The notes below the pieces were generated by a model. The model worked only from the letters and a program-made list of their open reading frames with translations, was not told the DNA's origin and searched no databases. The translations under genes and the position numbers were made by a program. Below are positions 25,813 through 34,260 of a stretch of DNA of 64,000 nucleotides, piece by piece. This stretch comes from Alphaproteobacteria bacterium. Lineage in GTDB: Bacteria > Pseudomonadota > Alphaproteobacteria > Rhodobacterales > Rhodobacteraceae. Within the stretch, counting starts at the first letter, position 1. Each line of letters opens with the position of its first letter. Location: positions 124,001 to 188,000 of the forward strand of contig JAUHVR010000008.1 in assembly GCA_030424865.1 (NCBI GenBank), in the 5' to 3' direction.

Positions 25813-27372
25813 ATGAGCGCGACTGACGGCAACGATACCCTCGCCGGAGGCCTGGGCCCGGATTCCCTTTATGGTGGCGCCGGCGACGACAGTCTGAACG
25901 GCGGCGCCGGAGACGACACCTTGATCGGTTCGATCGGGCTGGATTTCCTGTTCGGAGACACCGGCAACGACTCGGCTGCGGGCGGCGATGGCAACGACAC
26001 CGTGATCGGCGGTGACGGACACGACACGCTGCACGGCAGCGCGGGCAACGACGAAGTTTCGGGCGGCAAGGGTCGTGACTTTCTGACAGGGTCGACCGGA
26101 AATGACACGGTTCACGCCGGTGCAGGCAACGATCTGGCCTATGGCGGCGACGACGACGACCGAGTGACCGGCGGTGCCGGAAACGACACTCTCAGCGGCG
26201 GCGATGGCCAGGACTGGGTGTCCGGCGGCGATGGCGACGATAGCGCCTCGGCAGGCAGCGGAAACGATCGGTTGGACGGGGGCATCGGAAACGACACCTT
26301 GTCTGGCGGAACCGGTCATGACCGCGTCGACGGTGGCAGCGGCAACGACCTGGTCGACGCCGGCTCGGGCAACGACCGGGCAACCGGTGGCGCCGGAAAC
26401 GACACGATGTACGGCTCTTGGGGCAATGATACGCTGGACGCAGGCGTTGGTGATGACCAGGTCGATGGCGGCTCGGGCGCGGATCTGATGACCGGCGGAG
26501 ACGGCAACGACACGCTTTGGGGCCAGGACGGCGGCGACACGATGCACGGCGGACGGCACCACGACGTGCTTGATGGCGGTGACGGCAACGACAAGATCAC
26601 CGGCGGACACGGCAAGGACCAGTTGTTTGGCGGTGACGGCGACGACACCCTGCTGAGCGGCAGCTGGCGCGACATCGTTGATGGCGGCTCGGGCGACGAC
26701 TTCATCGCGGGCGGCGAAGGCAACGACGAGTTGATGGGCGGCGCGGGACATGACACGATCCACGGCGGAATGGGCAACGACCGCTCAAAGGGCGGGGCCG
26801 GGTCCGACCTTATGACCGGTGGTGTCGGGAACGACTATCTGTTCGGTGGCCACCACGGTGACAGCATCCTTGGCGGAGGGGGTCAGGATACGCTGAACGG
26901 GGCCCATGGTGCCGACACCCTGCTGGGCGGCAATGGCGCGGACTTGCTGCTGGGCGGTGCGCACAACGACAGCCTGGACGGCGGCTATGGCGACGATCGC
27001 CTGAATGGCGGCGCGGACTACGATATTCTGCGCGGCGGTGGCGGCAGTGACACCCTGATTGGCGGCGCCGGCACCGACACCTTCGTGTTCAACTTCGGAC
27101 AGTCAATGGGGGGCCACGACATCGTTGTGGACTTTGACGAAAACGAGGACCGGCTTGAATTCGAAGCCAAGGATTTCGATGACCTTGTCGTCTTCGACAA
27201 CGTTCAGGGCGCGGTTCTGGCCTACGGCCATGTCGGCGGAGCAGTCAACAACCCGTTGAACTTCACGCATTCCGTAACGCTGCAGGGCGTCAGTGCGGCG
27301 ACCATAGAAGCGCTCTACGGTGCGCCGCCTGCGCGGCCGGCGCCGCCCGAAGACGACGCCTTTGTGTTCTGA
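25813..27372 (+). CDS. RTX-repeat (haemolysin-type calcium-binding) protein
   Basis: A 519-aa acidic, glycine- and aspartate-rich protein. From residue 5 to about 418 it consists of 46 consecutive nine-residue units of the GGxGxDxLx type, in one unbroken register. Each turn binds calcium in the parallel beta-roll. The last ~100 residues (from GTDTFVFNFGQSM) form a typical RTX C-terminal capping and type I secretion region, ending in acidic residues and DDAFVF. There is no signal peptide and no recognisable enzymatic or adhesin domain. The ATG has GGAG eight bases upstream. A TolC gene lies 3 kb downstream, but no cognate type I ABC exporter or membrane-fusion protein is in view. Probably a secreted surface-layer, matrix or calcium-binding protein. 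Confidence 0.9.
   Translation: MSATDGNDTLAGGLGPDSLYGGAGDDSLNGGAGDDTLIGSIGLDFLFGDTGNDSAAGGDGNDTVIGGDGHDTLHGSAGNDEVSGGKGRDFLTGSTGNDTVHAGAGNDLAYGGDDDDRVTGGAGNDTLSGGDGQDWVSGGDGDDSASAGSGNDRLDGGIGNDTLSGGTGHDRVDGGSGNDLVDAGSGNDRATGGAGNDTMYGSWGNDTLDAGVGDDQVDGGSGADLMTGGDGNDTLWGQDGGDTMHGGRHHDVLDGGDGNDKITGGHGKDQLFGGDGDDTLLSGSWRDIVDGGSGDDFIAGGEGNDELMGGAGHDTIHGGMGNDRSKGGAGSDLMTGGVGNDYLFGGHHGDSILGGGGQDTLNGAHGADTLLGGNGADLLLGGAHNDSLDGGYGDDRLNGGADYDILRGGGGSDTLIGGAGTDTFVFNFGQSMGGHDIVVDFDENEDRLEFEAKDFDDLVVFDNVQGAVLAYGHVGGAVNNPLNFTHSVTLQGVSAATIEALYGAPPARPAPPEDDAFVF
25825..27066 (+). repeat. 27-bp period coding repeat (46 RTX units)
   Basis: The nonapeptide array translates to a 27-bp period over about 1.24 kb. 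The DNA copies are diverged, especially at third codon positions, so recent slippage is not evident. The array also creates a 397-codon antisense open frame, which is an artefact of GNC/GGC codons. Confidence 0.85.
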
Positions 27373-27384
27373 CCTCTCGGTCAG
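27369..27384. terminator. Possible bidirectional terminator between RTX gene and efp
   Basis: Perfect arms CTGACC (27369-27374) and GGTCAG (27379-27384) with a 4-nt loop overlap the RTX stop codon. A second short stem, GACGC/GCGTC, spans 27384-27395 at the efp stop. Both sit in the 21-bp gap of a convergent pair. There are no T-runs. Confidence 0.35.
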
Positions 27385-27393
27385 ACGCAGGCG

Positions 27394-27957
27394 TCAGGCG
27401 CGTTCCGAGTACTCCATGGTCTCGGTATTCACGACGATGTCTTCGTCCTGTCCCACAAACGGCGGCACCATGACCTTGACGCCATTGTCCAGGATCGCAG
27501 GTTTGAAGCTGTTCGCCGCTGTCTGACCTTTCACCACAGGCTCGGTCTCGGCGATCCTGCAGGTCACTTTCTGCGGCAGCGTCGCGTTAAGCGCTTCGCT
27601 TTCATAGAATTCGACAACAATGGTCATGCCGTCCTGCAGAAACGGGCGACGGTCGCCCAGGATTTCCGCGGGAAGTTCGATCTGTTCATAGGTCTCGGAG
27701 TCCATGAACACCAGCATGCCGTCGTTTTCGTAGAGGAACTGCTGGTCCTTCTGTTCCAGACGCACGCGTTCGACCTTGTCGGCGCTGCGGAAGCGTTCGT
27801 TCAGCTTGGAGCCATTGCGCAGGTTGCGCAGTTCGACCTGGGCAAAGGCCCCGCCCTTGCCCGGCTTGACGTGGTCGACTTTCACCGCGGCCCACAGGCC
27901 ATCGTTGTGTTCCAGAACGTTGCCCGGGCGAATTTCGTTTCCGTTGATTTTCGGCAT
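27394..27957 (-). CDS. efp: Translation elongation factor P
   Basis: A 187-aa EF-P of normal three-domain length. The domain I loop reads [10 protein letters not shown], with the lysine at residue 34 that is beta-lysylated by EpmA/EpmB in many bacteria. The C-terminal [15 protein letters not shown] is typical. It relieves ribosome stalling at polyproline. The start [12 protein letters not shown] matches the family; an earlier in-frame start would add six residues. It is convergent with the RTX gene. Confidence 0.95.
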   Translation of the reverse strand: MPKINGNEIRPGNVLEHNDGLWAAVKVDHVKPGKGGAFAQVELRNLRNGSKLNERFRSADKVERVRLEQKDQQFLYENDGMLVFMDSETYEQIELPAEILGDRRPFLQDGMTIVVEFYESEALNATLPQKVTCRIAETEPVVKGQTAANSFKPAILDNGVKVMVPPFVGQDEDIVVNTETMEYSERA

Positions 27958-28174
27958 GTGGCTATTCTTCGGCAAAAGGTTGATCGGATTTTGACCGATC
28001 CTATATCTCGCGTGTGAGTATCTGGCAAGACAACCAAATCTCGTGCTGCAGGCGCAGAAAGCTATGCAACAAGCGCATAAGAGCCATGCAAAATGAGGGT
28101 ACCCGAATCGTCAGGAATGCGCCATAACGCTCGCCACGTCAAAAAACACAAGAGCAATAATTCAAGGACGAACC

Positions 28175-28498
28175 ATGAAGGATTTCGTTGATAGTACGGC
28201 TTTCAACAGCGAACAGGGCAACCGGGCGCGCAAGCTCTTTGCCGCCGTTGTTCTGGCCGCACTGGACGACGCCATTGCCGACGACAAGAAATACGGCAAC
28301 GGCCCTGAACAGATCGCCCGGTGGGCGCGCTCGCGCGATGGTCGCGAAGTGCTGTCCTGCGCCGGCATTGATCCCAACGAACGCGTTGTCTCGGGTCTGA
28401 TGGAATTTGTCGGCAAGGGTGTGCGCACCTCGGTCGCGCTGTCGCGCGAAGAGAGTGAACGCCGCAATGCAGCAGCGCAGCAGGCCGAAGCGGCCTGA
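28175..28498 (+). CDS. DUF6280-type conserved small protein
   Basis: A 107-aa charged, helical protein without signal or membrane segments. It appears to belong to a small family conserved in Rhodobacterales (DUF6280); the function is unknown. The ATG is preceded by CAAGGACG. It is monocistronic: an unusually long ~217-bp upstream region separates it from efp, and a strong intrinsic terminator follows 22 bp after its stop, consistent with a well-expressed single gene. Confidence 0.75.
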   Translation: MKDFVDSTAFNSEQGNRARKLFAAVVLAALDDAIADDKKYGNGPEQIARWARSRDGREVLSCAGIDPNERVVSGLMEFVGKGVRTSVALSREESERRNAAAQQAEAA

Positions 28499-28520
28499 AC
28501 CATCGCCTGACTGTTGGATC

Positions 28521-28547
28521 GGGCGCGCGTCAGGCGCGCCCTTTTTT
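28521..28547 (+). terminator. Strong rho-independent terminator
   Basis: A perfect 8-bp GC stem GGGCGCGC (28521-28528) with GCGCGCCC (28534-28541), a 5-nt loop and six T residues (28542-28547). It ends transcription of the DUF6280-type gene. Confidence 0.92.
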
Positions 28548-28561
28548 GTCGGCACAGACCG

Positions 28562-29131
28562 TCAAAAGAACAAGATCCACTGCCGAGCCACCCAAAGCTC
28601 CATCGCGATCATGACCAGCACCACGGTCCGCATCCGCAGGTCGTGAAAGCTGCGCCACACTGCAACGCCCGCCAATGTTGCGACCACCGCTCCGATGGGC
28701 GCGGCCCAATTGGCGTGGTGTGCGCTGTCCCAATAGCTGACCGGGCTGTGAAACACCCAGTCGCTGACGGGATAGAAGTGGCGTCTCGCGTCGTCGTTGT
28801 GCAGCAGGAAGTCCGTCAGAACGTGCACCAGCGCCGCGCCCGAGAAACTCAGGCCCGTCAGGCTGGACCGCCACCAGGACACCAGGGCAATGGCGCCGTA
28901 GATCACGAACGAATTGTCGATGGCAAAAACCGTTTGCCAACTGGGCGAGAAATACAGCTGCCCGAAGACGACATTCGGCGGAATATCCAAAAGAAACAAC
29001 GCTGTACCCGCCATCAGGTACAGAGACACGTCCGGCAGAAGCGCTCCAGAAAAGGCCGCGCCGGTCACTTTGCGATTGCCGGGTCTGGCGAAAAGAGCGC
29101 CGCTTATCAGCACATGGGCCGGGGTGTTCAT
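28562..29131 (-). CDS. YdjM-like membrane-bound metal-dependent hydrolase family protein
   Basis: A 189-aa inner-membrane protein with four or five hydrophobic segments. NTPAHVLISGALF, GALLPDVSLYLM and ALVHVLTDFLLHNDD supply the His/Asp pattern of the PF04307 (YdjM, LexA-regulated hydrolase) family. Automatic annotation sometimes names relatives cobalamin biosynthesis protein CobQ, which the sequence does not support. Twelve bases separate it from the PopZ-like gene upstream on the same strand. Substrate unknown. Confidence 0.7.
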   Translation of the reverse strand: MNTPAHVLISGALFARPGNRKVTGAAFSGALLPDVSLYLMAGTALFLLDIPPNVVFGQLYFSPSWQTVFAIDNSFVIYGAIALVSWWRSSLTGLSFSGAALVHVLTDFLLHNDDARRHFYPVSDWVFHSPVSYWDSAHHANWAAPIGAVVATLAGVAVWRSFHDLRMRTVVLVMIAMELWVARQWILFF

Positions 29132-29143
29132 CCCGGCCGCCGT

Positions 29144-30316
29144 TCAGTCAATCGAATGGTGCATCATCGCGCGCTGAATCTCGCGCCGGACCAGCTTGCG
29201 TACGTTCCGCGTGATGCGTTCGCCAAGGGTGCTTTGAAGCTCTTCGCGGACAATCTGAACCACGATGCTGCGCAGCATCTCGGCGTCCAGCGTTTCAACA
29301 TCATCCTGCACCACCGTCAGATGCGGTGACCGAACAAAGCGGGCGGGTTCGGACTCTTCGGCCCCCTGTTGGGCGTCGCCCGGATCAGCCGAGACCTCCG
29401 GTTCCGGGGCTTCCGCGACCTCGGCAACGGGATCGTCCACGGCGTCCTCTTCGGGCGCGTCGTCTGCCTCTGATGGCGCGACGGGTGTGACAGCAGACGC
29501 GACCAGCGACAGATCCACGATCTTGGCGTCCTCGGGCTCTGCCTCGGGCACTTCGATCAGTTGAATTTCCAGCTCGTCCTCGACAGAGGGTTCGTCCGAC
29601 ATGGTTCGGTTCAACAGCTCTGTCAGGCTGTCGTTTTCCAACGGATCGGCATCCAGCTCTTCCGGTTCCCAGTCGGGGGCATCCGAGGCGGACATCTCTT
29701 CCGGCGCATTGTCGCCGGGTTCCTGCACATCGGGTTCGAAATCATCGGCACCCTGGGCGACCAGGGCCTCTAGCTCGGCGATCTTGCGTTCGAGGGGCGA
29801 CAGTTCCGGTTGCGGCGCGGCAGTGGCCGCAGCGACGGCTTCTGCCACGGCGTCGTCAAGAGGTTCCACCTCTTCGACCACCTCTTTGGTCAGAACTTCG
29901 ACTGTCTCGTCTTCCTGCGGTGCCGCCTCTTCGGCAAAGACCGCCGTCACCTCGTCTTCGACGGCTTTTTCGACCAGGCGCGCCACGGCATCCAGCGGTG
30001 ATCCCTGCGTTGCGGGGGCATCAACAACCGGTGGGGTGTCCCCCGTCCGGACAACGCGCGCGACCTCTTCACGCACGGACGCAGCGACTGCGATGGGCTC
30101 GCCAGCGTCTTCGGCGTCAGGCGTGTCCGCCGCCGCGTCGCGGAAGGCGGCGGAAACATCGCCATCCGATTCGACCCGCTGCGATGGGGTCAGAACCAGC
30201 CGGTCCTGAGCCCCGCCGGGTTTTCTGGCAGGTCTGGGGCGCGCATCTTCCGAAACCAGACGCCGGATCGAGGACAGCACGTCCTCTATTTCAATTTGCG
30301 TGACCGAGTCGGACAT
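29144..30316 (-). CDS. PopZ-like acidic polar-organising protein (DUF2497-like architecture)
   Basis: A 390-aa protein with three parts. A short N-terminal helix IEIEDVLSSIRRLVSED (residues 7-23) matches the DUF2497/PopZ opening. About 300 residues of low-complexity, strongly acidic Pro/Ala/Glu/Asp sequence follow. The C-terminal helices run IVVQIVREELQSTLGERITR and NVRKLVRREIQRAMMHH, recalling the PopZ oligomerisation region (REEL...L..WL...LP.IVE.LVREEI). PopZ forms polar condensates that anchor the chromosome origin in Caulobacter. The ATG at 30316 follows AGGTGG. The similarity is by eye and short, so the role is a hypothesis. Confidence 0.6.
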   Translation of the reverse strand: MSDSVTQIEIEDVLSSIRRLVSEDARPRPARKPGGAQDRLVLTPSQRVESDGDVSAAFRDAAADTPDAEDAGEPIAVAASVREEVARVVRTGDTPPVVDAPATQGSPLDAVARLVEKAVEDEVTAVFAEEAAPQEDETVEVLTKEVVEEVEPLDDAVAEAVAAATAAPQPELSPLERKIAELEALVAQGADDFEPDVQEPGDNAPEEMSASDAPDWEPEELDADPLENDSLTELLNRTMSDEPSVEDELEIQLIEVPEAEPEDAKIVDLSLVASAVTPVAPSEADDAPEEDAVDDPVAEVAEAPEPEVSADPGDAQQGAEESEPARFVRSPHLTVVQDDVETLDAEMLRSIVVQIVREELQSTLGERITRNVRKLVRREIQRAMMHHSID

Positions 30317-30385
30317 TGGGCACCACCTGTTGCTCGGGGCAACATTACCTTCATCCGGCAAGTGTCACAACAGATACAAAAAATT

Positions 30386-31789
30386 CTATTGTTTACCCAG
30401 TGCACGCAAGACGCGCTCGAGTTCCTTGCCCTGTTTGCTGCGCTGGATCGGTGCCTTGCGGACCAGGTTGTAGTAACCCTCGGGATCAAAATCCGGCACG
30501 CCCAGTTTCAGACGTTTCGCGGTCAGATATCCCATGGTGCCCAACACGGCGTAGACGGCGATCTGTTCGTCCACACGGGCCGAGATCAGCTGCGCCTGCG
30601 CGTTCAGCAGCTCTTGTTCTGCGTCCAGCACATCGAGAGTTGTCCGTGCTCCAAGCGTTGCTTCTTCGCGGACACCGCGGAAAGCAACACGCGAGGCCGC
30701 GACCTGCCGCGTGCTGGCCTCGCGGCTGGCACGTGCGACCGCCAGACGGGCATAGGCCTCGCCAACGTTCTGTTCGACGGCATGGCTGATCAGGTGCAGA
30801 TTTGCGAAAGCCGCGTCGCGGTTCGCCATCGACTGGCGCAACAGGGCGGACAGGCGTCCCCCTGAATAGATCGTTCCGGATGCCCCTAGCGTGATGCTGG
30901 CGCTGGTGCCAAAGCCGCGACCTGCCAGGTCGTCGCTGGCGCCCAGAACACCTGTCACTCCGACGGTGGGCTTCATCGCCGCACGCGCCCGCAGCACGTT
31001 CAGTTCGGCAATCGTCACCTGGATCTTCGCTCGCAGCATGTCCGGATGAGACTGGAGCGCGATCGCCTTGGCCTTTTCAATCGTGCCCGGAATCGAGGGC
31101 AAGGACCCCGGTTGCACAAGCGCACCCGGCTTGCGTCCGACGGACGCGATGTAGCTTTCGATTGCAATCGCAAGGCTGCCCTGCGCTGCGGCCAGACCGC
31201 TGCGCGCCGCCGCCAGACGGGCCTCGGCCAGCGACACATCGGTCCGCGTGACCTCGCCCACTTCGAACCGGTCATTGGCCGCGCGCAATTCCTGCGTGAT
31301 CAGACGGACGTTGTTTTCACGCAATGCCACGGTTTCAATGGCGCGGCGCATTTCGATAAAGGCCGATGCTGCCGAGAACAGCACCTGCTGCTCGACACTG
31401 ATCAGGGCCTGCCGTGCCGCCAGAACCGATTCCTTGGCGACATCAATGGCCAGCTTGCTGCGCCCGAAATCGTAAACCGTCAGGGACGCCGAAAGCTCGA
31501 CACTGGCCGTCGTGCTTGTCGATCCGACAATCGGATCCAGCGGCACAGAGGACCGGCCCCGCTCGTAGCGATGCGTTGCGCCAGCCGACCAGGACACCAC
31601 GGGGCGCAGCGCCGAGAGGGCAATTGCCACGTCTTCATCCGCGGCCCTCAGGACAGCACGATTCTGATCCAGAAGGCCGCTGTGGTTGTATGCTCCGACA
31701 AATGCGTCAGACAGTGTTTCGCTGAGCGTCGGCGTGGCTGCTGCCAGGCTCAGAACGAAAACGGCAATCGACTTTCTTACTCTGCGCAT
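30386..31789 (-). CDS. tolC: TolC-family outer-membrane efflux/secretion channel
   Basis: A 467-aa outer-membrane channel with a signal peptide (MRRVRKSIAVFVLSLAAATP). The two repeated halves of the OEP family are visible, with the long alternating coiled-coil helices typical of the periplasmic tunnel (EVTRTDVSLAEARLAAARSG; GARTTLDVLDAEQELLNAQ). It serves type I secretion and RND efflux. The start MRRVRK has GGGAGG five bases upstream. It lies 39 bp downstream of the methyltransferase gene, as often in alphaproteobacteria, and could be the exit duct for the nearby RTX protein. Confidence 0.92.
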   Translation of the reverse strand: MRRVRKSIAVFVLSLAAATPTLSETLSDAFVGAYNHSGLLDQNRAVLRAADEDVAIALSALRPVVSWSAGATHRYERGRSSVPLDPIVGSTSTTASVELSASLTVYDFGRSKLAIDVAKESVLAARQALISVEQQVLFSAASAFIEMRRAIETVALRENNVRLITQELRAANDRFEVGEVTRTDVSLAEARLAAARSGLAAAQGSLAIAIESYIASVGRKPGALVQPGSLPSIPGTIEKAKAIALQSHPDMLRAKIQVTIAELNVLRARAAMKPTVGVTGVLGASDDLAGRGFGTSASITLGASGTIYSGGRLSALLRQSMANRDAAFANLHLISHAVEQNVGEAYARLAVARASREASTRQVAASRVAFRGVREEATLGARTTLDVLDAEQELLNAQAQLISARVDEQIAVYAVLGTMGYLTAKRLKLGVPDFDPEGYYNLVRKAPIQRSKQGKELERVLRALGKQ

Positions 31790-31828
31790 GACGCCTCCCA
31801 AAAGGTTTCTTCTTATCGTTCTAGGCCT

Positions 31829-32482
31829 TCAAAGCGTGAAGGCACTGTGTTTTTCAAAGCCGGGCAACACCGGCGCACCGGCGTTGAAGGAAAAGCGCCA
31901 GGTGACGGCGCCGTCAATCTTGTAGCCGATCCGGACCACGCCAAGGGCGCCCTCCGCAAAGAGGCAGGCAATGCGGCCGCCTTCTTTCAGCTGATCGATG
32001 ATGGTTTCGGGCAGATGCTCGACAGCCCCCTGCAACAGGATCACATCAAAGGGACCGTGCTGCGCTGCGCCTTCCGTCAGCGCGCCGACATGCAGGATGA
32101 CGTTGTCGGCATTGTGCTCGCTCAGCGCGCTTTGCGCCTCGGCCGCGCGCTCTTCGTCATCCTCGACGGCGACCACGGCCTCGGCCATGCGGGCGATTAC
32201 GGCCGATGAATAGCCGTAGCCTGTTGCGACATCGAGAACCAGCTCATCGCCGGTGATATCCAGAGCGTCCAGCATCTTGGCCAGGGTGCGCGGTTCGAGC
32301 ACGACGCGGCCAGCCCCAAGATCAATGGTTTCCCCGACATAAGCCGCCTCTCGTTTCTCGCGCGGGACAAAGGCTTCGCGCGGGACAGAAAGCATGGCAT
32401 CGATGATGGGAAACTTGGTGACATCCGAGGGACGCACCTGAGTATCAACCATCATGGTGCGGCGGGCAGCGTAGTCGGTCAT
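31829..32482 (-). CDS. Protein-L-isoaspartate O-methyltransferase family protein
   Basis: A 217-aa class I methyltransferase. The opening MVDTQVRPSDVTKFPIIDAM, the PCMT-like VPREAFVP, the SAM motif LVLDVATGYGYSSAVIARMA and the late VILLQGAVEHLP are all of the PCMT type. The short subfamily next to tolC in alphaproteobacteria differs from canonical Pcm and may not repair isoaspartate. It is transcribed away from the tRNA-Cys. Confidence 0.85.
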   Translation of the reverse strand: MTDYAARRTMMVDTQVRPSDVTKFPIIDAMLSVPREAFVPREKREAAYVGETIDLGAGRVVLEPRTLAKMLDALDITGDELVLDVATGYGYSSAVIARMAEAVVAVEDDEERAAEAQSALSEHNADNVILHVGALTEGAAQHGPFDVILLQGAVEHLPETIIDQLKEGGRIACLFAEGALGVVRIGYKIDGAVTWRFSFNAGAPVLPGFEKHSAFTL

Positions 32483-32625
32483 CTACTAAACTCGTTCGTT
32501 CAGATTTCTCTGAATTGTTGTGCCACACTTATTCGGGCGCGGCAACGTCCCGTACTGCGATTTCCCGCACGCGTGCTCTTGCAGCACGGTGACAGATCAG
32601 ATATGCGGCACGTCACACCCTTTGC

Positions 32626-32699
32626 GGCGAGTTGGCGGAGTGGTGACGCAGCGGATTGCAAATCCGTGTACACCGGTTCGATTCCGGTACTCGCCTCCA
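32626..32699 (+). tRNA. tRNA-Cys (GCA)
   Basis: A 74-nt cloverleaf. Acceptor arms GGCGAGT (32626-32632) and ACTCGCC (32689-32695) pair perfectly, followed by encoded TCCA. The anticodon stem GCGGA/TCCGT encloses loop TTGCAAA with anticodon GCA, and the T-arm has GGTTCGATTCC. The gene remains intact although an element is integrated at its 3' end. Confidence 0.97.
32656..32699 (+). repeat. attL, 44-bp direct repeat
   Basis: Runs from the anticodon loop (TTGCAAATCC) to the end of CCA of tRNA-Cys. It is identical to 38419-38462; bases on either side differ, which sets the limits of the repeat. Confidence 0.93.
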
Positions 32700-32832
32700 A
32701 ATCTTTTCAACAGCTTAGAGATCACAACGGTTTTGTTCGAAGACCCGTCTAAACAAATGTCTAAGCATTCTGTTTTTGTTCCGTTCTACAGTCGTGGTCG
32801 ACAGTGAACCGGAACGCCTAGCTTACGAGCCA

Positions 32833-33033
32833 TCACTCAGCATCGCCCACAAGCAATAAAACGAAGATGGCAAGGAATGGACTGGCGAAAATCGAGACAA
32901 GTACCCATCCAACTGGATCGCGATGCCGCGCACGCGCCATATCTGCCGGTAATTTGATCCACAACCAATAAGCGAACACGAATGAGGCAATGACAAGCAC
33001 TATGCCAGGGATTAAGGCGACAGGATCTTCCAT
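32833..33033 (-). CDS. Small membrane protein (66 aa) of the element
   Basis: Two hydrophobic segments (ALIPGIVLVIASFVFAYWLW and WVLVSIFASPFLAIFVLLL) are separated by a basic loop. GGAG lies nine bases before the ATG. It is the gene nearest attL and follows the integrase gene by 56 bp on the same strand. I do not recognise a family. Confidence 0.62.
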   Translation of the reverse strand: MEDPVALIPGIVLVIASFVFAYWLWIKLPADMARARHRDPVGWVLVSIFASPFLAIFVLLLVGDAE

Positions 33034-33089
33034 GGCGTTCTCCAGTAGCTAAGCAGAGCGTTCTGTCCCCGCTGCAACCAATCTAAATG

Positions 33090-34097
33090 TCAGTTTCGAG
33101 TCCGCTCGGTTCGCTTTTTCTGGGCCTGAATGGCTCTGACCTTCTGTCGAACCTTTTTGGTGTAGTGAAGAACCATCGCGGGGCTCTGGCCTGTTACTGA
33201 CGCGACCAGGTCATCGCCACAACCGGCCTCAACAAGCTCGCAGGCAGCGTTGTACCGCCAGCTATGGATGTCATAGTTGAGGGCTCCAATTGCCGCCCTG
33301 ACGTTCCTCACAGCCTGTGAGGCTCCACGATAGGACCAACGGTTCGTCCCACGTTCATTGGTAAGTAGGAAGACCGAGTGCCGACTTGCGGCACCCAACG
33401 CGGATTGAAGCTCCGGCAGTATCGGAACCCAAAGCTCTTTGCCGGTCTTGTTCTGGCGAATGACAAATGCATCGTCTTGAATGTCGGACCAACGCATTTC
33501 GAGCACATCGCCAATCCGTTGCCCAGTGCCAACGCAAAGCTCCATCACAAGCCGTTCACGAGTGCCTAGCTCACAGGTTTGACGATATGCTTGCAATAAC
33601 GCCTGCGGCCATGGTTCACGCTCGACCCTCTCTGTTTTTAGCTCTGGTACGCCCTTAGCCGGATTGGTTTCGCGCCAACCTAGATCAACGCAATGCTCCA
33701 TTACCACCCGAAGAACACGCAGAGAGTAGTTTGCAAAATAGGGCTTCTCAGCGTTTGAATCACGCAGTCGAATCACATCCTTGCGTTTCATGTTTGCGGG
33801 ATTGGCATCAGCCATGATCGAAAGGAAGAAATCCAAATACTTATCGTAGTCGAGAGCAGTACGGGGTTTGAGGCGCTGGTATCGGGGCGAGCTTCTGTAG
33901 TTTCGAATTAGTGACTTGAAGTTGCGTACGTTGACGCGTTTCGCTTCGACCTGTCCCGCTAGGACGTCCGCATACTCCTTCCAGAAATTTGGCGTTCCAA
34001 ACACATTTTGGAACTTTCTCGATGGCCATCCACGACGTTGGAAATATATTCCGTTGCGCTGACGATAGACGTACTTTGGCAGCTCACGCTTTGTCAT
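33090..34097 (-). CDS. int: Tyrosine-type site-specific integrase
   Basis: A 335-aa phage-type integrase. Residues about 50-140 form the SAM-like core-binding domain; the catalytic domain has GTGQRIGDVLEMRW (Arg194), a lysine in QNKTGK, HSWR (His278, Arg281) and the nucleophile region VTGQSPAMVLHYTK (Tyr312). The usual GH before the nucleophile reads GQ here. It should catalyse integration at tRNA-Cys between the 44-bp repeats. Its start overlaps the preceding 58-aa gene by 14 bp. Confidence 0.93.
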   Translation of the reverse strand: MTKRELPKYVYRQRNGIYFQRRGWPSRKFQNVFGTPNFWKEYADVLAGQVEAKRVNVRNFKSLIRNYRSSPRYQRLKPRTALDYDKYLDFFLSIMADANPANMKRKDVIRLRDSNAEKPYFANYSLRVLRVVMEHCVDLGWRETNPAKGVPELKTERVEREPWPQALLQAYRQTCELGTRERLVMELCVGTGQRIGDVLEMRWSDIQDDAFVIRQNKTGKELWVPILPELQSALGAASRHSVFLLTNERGTNRWSYRGASQAVRNVRAAIGALNYDIHSWRYNAACELVEAGCGDDLVASVTGQSPAMVLHYTKKVRQKVRAIQAQKKRTERTRN

Positions 34098-34260
34098 GAC
34101 GCATTTCTATCCTTTCAAATTCGTCGGTGTACAATCCGCCATCGAACTTGACTTCGATGCGCCGCCCCTCAACCACGACAGATGAAACGGACTTTCCCGC
34201 GCTTTCCAGCGCTTTGAGCAACCTGATTGCCTTCTGTTCCGTTGTGGTTGTCGAACCCAA
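34084..34260 (-). CDS. Small protein coupled to the integrase (58 aa)
   Basis: The open frame extends upstream without family-like sequence, so I placed the start at TTG 34260, which has AAGGG just upstream. The product begins GSTTTTEQKAIRLLKALESA, continues with a beta-rich VSSVVVEGRRIEVKF stretch and ends in an acidic-basic tail. Small proteins of similar helix-then-strand layout often precede integrases in Rhodobacterales islands. A role as recombination directionality factor is possible but not shown. Confidence 0.5.
   Translation of the reverse strand: MGSTTTTEQKAIRLLKALESAGKSVSSVVVEGRRIEVKFDGGLYTDEFERIEMRHDKA

Noticed and set aside
25570-26763. 397-codon open frame on the minus strand
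   Set aside because: It is the antisense of the RTX repeat array; valine/alanine-rich repetitive translation follows from GGC/GNC codons. No ribosome site or family.
25825-27066. Regular repeats resembling a CRISPR or satellite array
   Set aside because: The 27-bp period is coding, with diverged units and no spacers of fixed length; it encodes RTX nonapeptides.
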